Of a stretch of 64,000 nt of DNA, positions 59,801-64,000 are shown piece by piece. This stretch comes from JBBDWK01 sp040902885 (GTDB lineage: Bacteria > Acidobacteriota > Terriglobia > Bryobacterales > Bryobacteraceae): positions 1 through 64,000 of the forward strand of contig JBBDWK010000100.1 of assembly GCA_040902885.1 (NCBI GenBank). Direction: 5' to 3'. The position numbers and the translations under genes are program-made. A model generated the notes under the pieces. It saw only the letters and a list, made by a program, of their open reading frames with translations, did no database searches and was not told where the DNA came from. Positions within the stretch are counted from its first letter, which is position 1. Each line of letters opens with the position of its first letter.

Positions 59801-60282
59801 GCGGCTGGCAGACCAACGGTATCCTCTCCATCCGCACCGGTTTCCCTTTTAATGTCAACCAAGGCGGGGATCTCAACACTGGCGGAACGGTGCGTCCGGA
59901 TCAGACGGGGGATCCGTACCTGGACAATCCGACCCGCGCTCAGTGGTTCAACCCGCAGGCGTTTTCCCGGGTAACCTGCAACGTCCCCAGCCGCCAGGAC
60001 CTCTGCCGGTTTGGCACCTTCGGCTACAACGTCCTCAGCGGCCCCGGCCAGCGCAACCTGGACTTCTCTCTCTTCAAGAACTTCGCGTTCAAGGAGAGGT
60101 TCAATGTCCAGTTCCGCGCCGAAGCCCTCAACTCCACCAACACGCCGTTCTTCACCGATCCCGGCGGTATCAACTTCACGAACGTTAATCAACTTACGCC
60201 GGACGGCCCGCGCATGGGTGAGGCCCGAGGACTTCGCAATCCGATGCGGATCATGCAATTCGGCTTGAAGCTCAGCTTCTAA
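56809..60282 (+). CDS. Oar-type TonB-dependent receptor with carboxypeptidase regulatory-like domain
   Basis: From the ATG at 56809 (GAAGGGGG upstream) the product is 1,157 residues. Signal peptide about 1-21 (ending GLCFAQ), regulatory-like domain (SIQGLVEDSSGAVVARAKVT), plug with LPLNGRNM and QVVSLDGVDAKDP, then MKSGTNDLHGTFFEFVRND and a barrel ending MQFGLKLSF. It differs from the divergent pair at 43.5-50.7 kb (LPLNGR plug motif, GRGDGLGGFP insert). The promoter region has an UP-like repeat, suggesting high expression. It is 12 bases from the amidohydrolase gene, which converges. Confidence 0.9.
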   Translation: MKRFPLACMMASLYAGLCFAQSAQSIQGLVEDSSGAVVARAKVTITNMGTGISRTVESNSAGLYSFALVQVGNYEVKVELQGFKTEAVRDIRVETSAQVRQNFQLEVGAIAETVEVSASSVQLNTENATVGGVIENKRIIDLPLNGRNMVGLAVLVPGVQFGERTGRGDGLGGFPIPGSGFSVSANGQRETFQVVSLDGVDAKDPRINITNFVPSIEAIEEFKIQTNAFTAEYGFGGGANVQITMKSGTNDLHGTFFEFVRNDVFDAETYFLNFERAAGLTRLKKDPLRRNQFGFVMSGPVLIPKVYNGKNKTFWAFNMEYRLDRITAVQNANFGLDAFRQGNFSELLNPTPTAGSSALRNPTIIFDAYTGIPFPNNIIPASRLHPGALNILNTYVPRPQFRQPDPFDFNATAAVPQPTNVHTYFTRVDHTFSENDRVFARLAWDRSNRTSNNINPFLPVFVDSKVTNLATQWIHSFGPSTINELRFGFNISDDLTSNPRTDDTSFDMDALGIGQMRVFSDGNRKLTPREHGLPRLNGLPFPVGENTNGNGYDNMDTVQVGDHVSMFRGRHNIKIGGEVYYITMERGAANVEEGAYGFGGNESGYGLASFLLGLPSSTTSAEGLPLTFPRNTRLGGYFHDDWKVSSRVTVSGGLRWDHIGVPYDSKGLWRTLDFPGTGLGIEGRGAGFQTANGLIPTIAPASLGDAGAIGLFKSANFFMPRLGIAFRPTEKWVVRAGAGMFDNINHLNTWTIFNLMPPKSGSLLFQSVTDVARTIPVTGGAGTPVNLQTRIFRPGQPILTLNDPFLQAAGVSAAARPVALNYVPPDYKHGDVWKWSFDIQRELPFNASLTVGYVGSKGTHAGNSIGNYNQPAPSPDTNIQARRPYQQFYDHAVPERGVQTLSTIRYIDSYGETFHHGLQVKFDRRFTRGLAAGLAYTFSKSHGDGENGGQEGVSFPDPLNRVGSRGRFRFDQTHNMVANFVWELPGRSIRGPLGFFIGGWQTNGILSIRTGFPFNVNQGGDLNTGGTVRPDQTGDPYLDNPTRAQWFNPQAFSRVTCNVPSRQDLCRFGTFGYNVLSGPGQRNLDFSLFKNFAFKERFNVQFRAEALNSTNTPFFTDPGGINFTNVNQLTPDGPRMGEARGLRNPMRIMQFGLKLSF

Positions 60283-60293
60283 AATGGAGCGCC

Positions 60294-61475
60294 TCAGCTC
60301 ACCTTCAGCAGCCGGGCCGCGTTCTCGAAATACACCTTGCGCAGAATGCCCTCCGGCAAACCGAGCCCGTAGATTTTCCAGCGGCCCTGCGGCGGGACCT
60401 TCGCCGGCGCATAGTCGAAGTACTCGTCTTCGGTCTCGAGGAAGCGGAAATAGATCTGGTACAGAAGGTCTCCGAAGACCTGCTGCGGATAGGCGTCGCC
60501 GCGCGGGATGGCGTCGGTGCCGAAGAGGATTCTGTCCTGATACCGGTCGAACAGCTTGCGTGACGCGCGCGGCTGCCGGCCGAGCTCTCCAATGCGCGCG
60601 CCAACCTCAATGTGCATGTTGCGGTACCGGTCCATGCTCCCCGCCACGTGAGTCAAATCTTCCGCGAAGTTGCCGGCGTGCAGAACAATGAACTGGGTGC
60701 GCGGATGGCGCGCGATCACGCGGTTGCGCGCGTCGAGGATTTCGGCGTTGCTCGGATAATCTTTTCCGTGAAAGGACCAGTCCGGGTGATTGTTCAGCTC
60801 CTCGTACCGCTCGTTGAAGCGGTCTATGGGAAGAAAGAAGGCGGCCGGGTCCGAGACGTGAATGGCTACCGGCAGCCCCAGCCCGCCGCAGGTTTCCCAC
60901 ATCGGGTCGAAGCGCGGGTCGTCGATCTTGACCAGGCTGCCGGAGGTGATCTTCTCGCGTAGGTAAAGACCGAGCGTCTTGAGAATCTTCAGTCCGCGCG
61001 CGCCATCCCGGTGCGCCTGCCCGATGGCATCGGCCTGAAGCTGGGCGTACCCGGATTCAGCCGCCCGGCTCCACATCGGTTCCGCAAATGTATGGAAGCG
61101 GCCGGGGTGCTTTGTGTCGAAGCGGGCGATTGCGTCGCGGAGACCGCTGCCGTAACCTCCGGTCAGGTTCACCATCGCCCTTAGATTTCTGCGATCCATT
61201 ACGGGGAGCAGATCCTCGGGCGTTGCGTTAAAGACTCTCTCCTCGCTGAGCGGAACACCGGCTTGCGACTTTGCGGAAAAGCAAAGATGCGTATGCACGT
61301 CGATGACCGGAAACCGCGCCTTCTCGACTTTGGTTTCCGCCCCGCGCAGCATGCTTCGCGGCTGAAAATCGGCGATGTCCAACGGCTGGCGCTGGGCGGC
61401 GGCTTGCGGGCTCGCGCTCAGTAATACGCGGCCGCACGCCGCAATGCCGCCCGCCAACAAGCTTCGCCGGTTCAT
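60294..61475 (-). CDS. Amidohydrolase 2 family metal-dependent hydrolase, Tat-exported
   Basis: The 393-residue product starts MNRRSLLAGGIAACGRVLLS, a twin-arginine-type leader, so it is probably exported folded. The metal motif HTH in VIDVHTHLCF (residues about 58-60), a metal His in PVAIHVSD, a later His in FIVLHAGNFAED and a final Asp in ILFGTDAIPRGD outline the TIM-barrel active site. This group includes decarboxylases and lactonases; the substrate is unknown. It lies 18 bases downstream of the oxidoreductase beta gene on the same strand. Confidence 0.85.
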   Translation of the reverse strand: MNRRSLLAGGIAACGRVLLSASPQAAAQRQPLDIADFQPRSMLRGAETKVEKARFPVIDVHTHLCFSAKSQAGVPLSEERVFNATPEDLLPVMDRRNLRAMVNLTGGYGSGLRDAIARFDTKHPGRFHTFAEPMWSRAAESGYAQLQADAIGQAHRDGARGLKILKTLGLYLREKITSGSLVKIDDPRFDPMWETCGGLGLPVAIHVSDPAAFFLPIDRFNERYEELNNHPDWSFHGKDYPSNAEILDARNRVIARHPRTQFIVLHAGNFAEDLTHVAGSMDRYRNMHIEVGARIGELGRQPRASRKLFDRYQDRILFGTDAIPRGDAYPQQVFGDLLYQIYFRFLETEDEYFDYAPAKVPPQGRWKIYGLGLPEGILRKVYFENAARLLKVS

Positions 61476-61492
61476 GGGAAACGGCCGCGCGC

Positions 61493-62536
61493 TTACCGCA
61501 GTTCTTCCATGATTTCTTCCAGCGCCTCTCTAGACGGCCGGATCTTCGACTCCGGCTGCGTCGCCAGCGGCACGTCCGGCAGGTTCAGTTGCTCCATGAA
61601 GGTCGGCTTTCCGGTATTCACGTAGAGCACGCCGGTCAGCACTTCGCCCGTCTTTTCGGCTTCGTGCAGCGCAGTAATGGCCTGGAACTTGTCGGTCGGA
61701 TCGTACTCGCGGCCGAGCTTCTTCAGCCGCAGCACCGAGCCGTCGTGCATGTGTACATCGCGCACCTCGCCCTCCGCAATCTCTACGGCGATGTCCTCGA
61801 AGTGCGGCACGAAGTCCAGGTCATGCAGCGGCTCCTCGTGATCCTTCATATAGCCGTAGCTCTTGGTGGAGCCCTGGTGATCGTTGAAGGTGGTGCAGGG
61901 CGAGATCACGTCGATCACGGAAAGCCCGCGATGCGCGATGGCCGCCTTCAGCAGCGCCTGAAGCTGCTTCTTGTCGCCGGAGAATGAACGTGCCACGAAT
62001 GTCGCGCCCCACTCGAGCGACAGGGCGCAGCAGTCGAATGGGGGCAATTCGTTCGCAACGCCCGTTTTGAGCGTCGAGTTCAAATCCGCCGTGGCCGAAA
62101 ACTGGCCCTTCGTCAGACCATAGACGCCGTTGTTCTCGATTATGTAGATCATCGGGACGTTGCGCCGGACGAGGTGCATGAACTGGCCGATGCCAATGGA
62201 CGCCGTGTCGCCGTCGCCCGTCACGCCCAGGCCGAGGATGGTGCTGTTGGCGAGCAGCGCGCCGGTCGCGATAGAAGGCATGCGCCCGTGGACTCCGTTG
62301 AAACCGTGGGCCATGCCCAGAAAGTAAGCCGGCGATTTGGACGAGCATCCGATGCCGGAAAACTTCGACACGCGCCATGGCTCGATCCCCATCTCGTAAA
62401 ACACTTCCACGATGCGCTCGGAAACGGAGTTATGGCCGCACCCCGCGCAGAGCGTTGTCTTTCCGCCTTTGTAACCCAGTACCTCCAGCCCGATGCGGTT
62501 TACTTTCTTGGGCGGCGGCGGTAGCGTGGTGCTCAC
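61493..62536 (-). CDS. 2-oxoacid:ferredoxin oxidoreductase, beta subunit
   Basis: The 347-residue product is the thiamine-diphosphate-binding subunit. C30-A-G-C33 and C64 are cysteines likely to bind the iron-sulfur cluster, and GDGD (residues 107-110) with IIENNGVYGLTKGQ forms the ThDP/magnesium site. This enzyme oxidises 2-oxoglutarate or a related 2-oxoacid to the acyl-CoA with ferredoxin; the exact substrate is not decided by sequence. The start overlaps the stop of the alpha gene (ATGA, 62533-62536), so both are translated together. Confidence 0.92.
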   Translation of the reverse strand: MSTTLPPPPKKVNRIGLEVLGYKGGKTTLCAGCGHNSVSERIVEVFYEMGIEPWRVSKFSGIGCSSKSPAYFLGMAHGFNGVHGRMPSIATGALLANSTILGLGVTGDGDTASIGIGQFMHLVRRNVPMIYIIENNGVYGLTKGQFSATADLNSTLKTGVANELPPFDCCALSLEWGATFVARSFSGDKKQLQALLKAAIAHRGLSVIDVISPCTTFNDHQGSTKSYGYMKDHEEPLHDLDFVPHFEDIAVEIAEGEVRDVHMHDGSVLRLKKLGREYDPTDKFQAITALHEAEKTGEVLTGVLYVNTGKPTFMEQLNLPDVPLATQPESKIRPSREALEEIMEELR

Positions 62537-64000
62537 AGGCCCTCCTGGCGGACGATTTCGTCCGTGACCGTGCGCGCGTCCAGCGGCAGCCCGCCGTAGT
62601 AACGCACGCTTCTCAGCTTGGCAATGTCGCGCGGTTCAAACTCCAGCCGCATCAGCCCCAGCAACTGCGCGTCGCGGTTCTGGTCCACCACGTAAACGCG
62701 GTCGTGGCGGCGAATAAAATCCACCAGCTCTTTCTTGAACGGGTATGCCTTCAGACGCATGTAACTGGTCTCGGTTCCGTATTCGCCGCGCAACTGGTCG
62801 CGGCTCTCTTCCACCGGATGGCGCGATGTTCCGACGCAGACGAACCCGATGGAAGCCTTCTCGTTGTAGTCCGTGTCCGAAGCGGGACACGCCGCGCGGA
62901 TCGATTCGAACTTGCGCGCCAGACGCTCCATGTTGTTCACATAGTCGTCTTCGCGCTCGCTGTACTGGGCGTTCTCGTTGTGGCCGCTGCCGCGCGTAAA
63001 ATAAGCCGCGGCCGGATGCGATGTGTTGGGCAGCGTCCTCCAGCCCACGCCGTCGCCGTCCACGTCCTTGTACCTGCCAAAGGTTCCCAGCCGCTCCAGA
63101 TCTTCCGCGCTGAGCACCTTGCCGCGCTCGATGGGCGCCGTTGGGTACGTGAACGGGTCGGACATCCAGTTGTTCATGCCCAGATCCAGGTCCGTCAGCA
63201 CGAAGACCGGGGTCTGAAACCGCTCGGCCATATCGAAAGCGTCCGCAGCCATGGAGAAGCACTCCTCGGGCGATGAGGGGAAAAACATAGGATGCTTCGT
63301 GTCGCCGTGCGAGAGCACCGCGGTGGTCAAAAGATCGCCCTGCGCGGTGCGCGTCGGAAGGCCCGTTGAGGGCCCGACGCGCTGCACGTTGAAAATCACT
63401 CCTGGAACTTCGGCGTAATACCCAAGCCCGATGAATTCGCTCATCAGAGAGATGCCCGGGCCGGCCGTCGAGGTCATGGACCGGGCGCCCGCCCAACCCG
63501 CGCCGATGACCATTCCGATCGAAGCCAGTTCGTCCTCGGCCTGCACAACGGCATAGGTCGCGCGGCCGGTTTCGGGATCGATCCGGTAGCGCTTCAGGTA
63601 GCCGATCAGCGACTCCACCAGGGACGACGACGGCGTGATCGGATACCAGGTCACCACGGTGACACCCGCGAACATGCATCCCAGCGCCGCGGCCGAGTTG
63701 CCGTCGACGATGATTTTGCCCGCGGTCCCGTTCATGCGCTTCACCACGTACGGATCGGTTTTCGGCAGGTTCGCTTTCGCGTAATCGTAGCCAGCCTGGC
63801 AGGCGCCCCAGTTCAGCTCCGCGGCCTTGGCTTTACGCTTTCCGAACTGCTTCACCAGCGCGCTCCGGATCTCCTGCATCTCGATTTCCATGAGCCAGGC
63901 GGCCACGCCGTCATACAGCATGTTCTTCACCAGCTTGCGCAGCTTCGCATCGGGACAAACCGGACCCACCAGCTTGTCGAACGGCACTGGATAGAAATGC
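62533..64000 (-). CDS. 2-oxoacid:ferredoxin oxidoreductase, alpha subunit (partial, runs off the right edge)
   Basis: At least 488 residues lie in the window. The frame is open to the edge (HFYPVPFDKLVGP with no stop), and the GTG at 63987 is internal. The visible part starts with the C-terminal end of a fused gamma domain (YDGVAAWLMEIEMQEIRSAL), then IIVDGNSAAALGCMFAGVTV and VTWYPITPSSSLVESL, the YPITPS signature of the pyrimidine-binding domain. The C-terminal transketolase-like domain (VFVLTDLDLGMNNWMSDP, then DRVYVVDQNRDAQLLGLMRL) is complete. The family is usually about 600 residues, so the gamma domain N-terminus is missing from the window only. Its stop overlaps the beta gene start. 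Confidence 0.9.
   Translation of the reverse strand, partial: HFYPVPFDKLVGPVCPDAKLRKLVKNMLYDGVAAWLMEIEMQEIRSALVKQFGKRKAKAAELNWGACQAGYDYAKANLPKTDPYVVKRMNGTAGKIIVDGNSAAALGCMFAGVTVVTWYPITPSSSLVESLIGYLKRYRIDPETGRATYAVVQAEDELASIGMVIGAGWAGARSMTSTAGPGISLMSEFIGLGYYAEVPGVIFNVQRVGPSTGLPTRTAQGDLLTTAVLSHGDTKHPMFFPSSPEECFSMAADAFDMAERFQTPVFVLTDLDLGMNNWMSDPFTYPTAPIERGKVLSAEDLERLGTFGRYKDVDGDGVGWRTLPNTSHPAAAYFTRGSGHNENAQYSEREDDYVNNMERLARKFESIRAACPASDTDYNEKASIGFVCVGTSRHPVEESRDQLRGEYGTETSYMRLKAYPFKKELVDFIRRHDRVYVVDQNRDAQLLGLMRLEFEPRDIAKLRSVRYYGGLPLDARTVTDEIVRQEGL

Overview
The window looks like a draft (10-N gap) chromosome segment of a GC-rich acidobacterium, most like Solibacter/Bryobacter relatives (Bryobacterales). 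The basis is inference from content: five large Oar-type TonB-dependent receptors (four with an N-terminal carboxypeptidase-regulatory-like domain), many secreted proteins of unknown function, a Planctomycete/Acidobacteria-style secreted sulfatase, Gfo/Idh/MocA and SelA-like enzymes, and housekeeping genes in GC-rich codon use. No prophage, insertion sequence or CRISPR array was seen.

Layout. 1-3.2 kb: two convergent proteases without signal peptides, an astacin-like metalloprotease and a trypsin-like protease fused to a DRGH (NUC1-type) nuclease. 3.4-14.1 kb: a glycan-oriented block with an outer-membrane receptor on the minus strand, then on the plus strand a metallophosphoesterase-like secreted protein, a tandem alpha/beta-hydrolase esterase, a sulfatase and a parallel beta-helix protein. 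14.1-15.3 kb: a scar zone with a glycerophosphodiesterase remnant, a frameshifted VapC-type PIN toxin, an apparently intact AF2212-type antitoxin and tRNA-Asn(GTT). 15.4-19.6 kb: two small exported proteins followed by pyrR-pyrB-pyrC. 19.7-24.9 kb: TetR regulator, membrane-fusion lipoprotein and RND pump. 24.9-28.9 kb: UPF0182 membrane protein and a TIGR03790-type protein.

29.0-37.0 kb is a signalling/envelope block: a hybrid histidine kinase-like protein with its catalytic residues lost, a secreted protein, a Crp/Fnr regulator, a PP2C phosphatase, a receptor barrel lacking its plug, and a TPR protein. 37.1-43.4 kb: exported SelA-like PLP protein, membrane dipeptidase, SDR, a penicillin-binding-type transpeptidase, then obgE-rpmA-rplU on the minus strand (obgE broken only by an assembly gap). 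43.5-50.7 kb: two related receptors transcribed divergently. 50.9-54.8 kb: Gfo/Idh oxidoreductase with a sugar epimerase-like partner, an RRM protein with two small followers, and a TylF-type methyltransferase. 54.8-60.3 kb: a secreted alpha/alpha-barrel-like protein and a fifth receptor. 60.3-64.0 kb: an amidohydrolase downstream of the beta and alpha subunits of a 2-oxoacid:ferredoxin oxidoreductase; the alpha gene runs off the right edge.

The genes fit a heterotroph feeding on complex, esterified or sulfated polymers through outer-membrane receptors, with de novo pyrimidine synthesis and ferredoxin-linked oxoacid oxidation. Several genes have a -10-like hexamer 6-7 bases before the start codon and so appear to be transcribed without a leader. 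All calls were made by reading the sequence; no database search was run.
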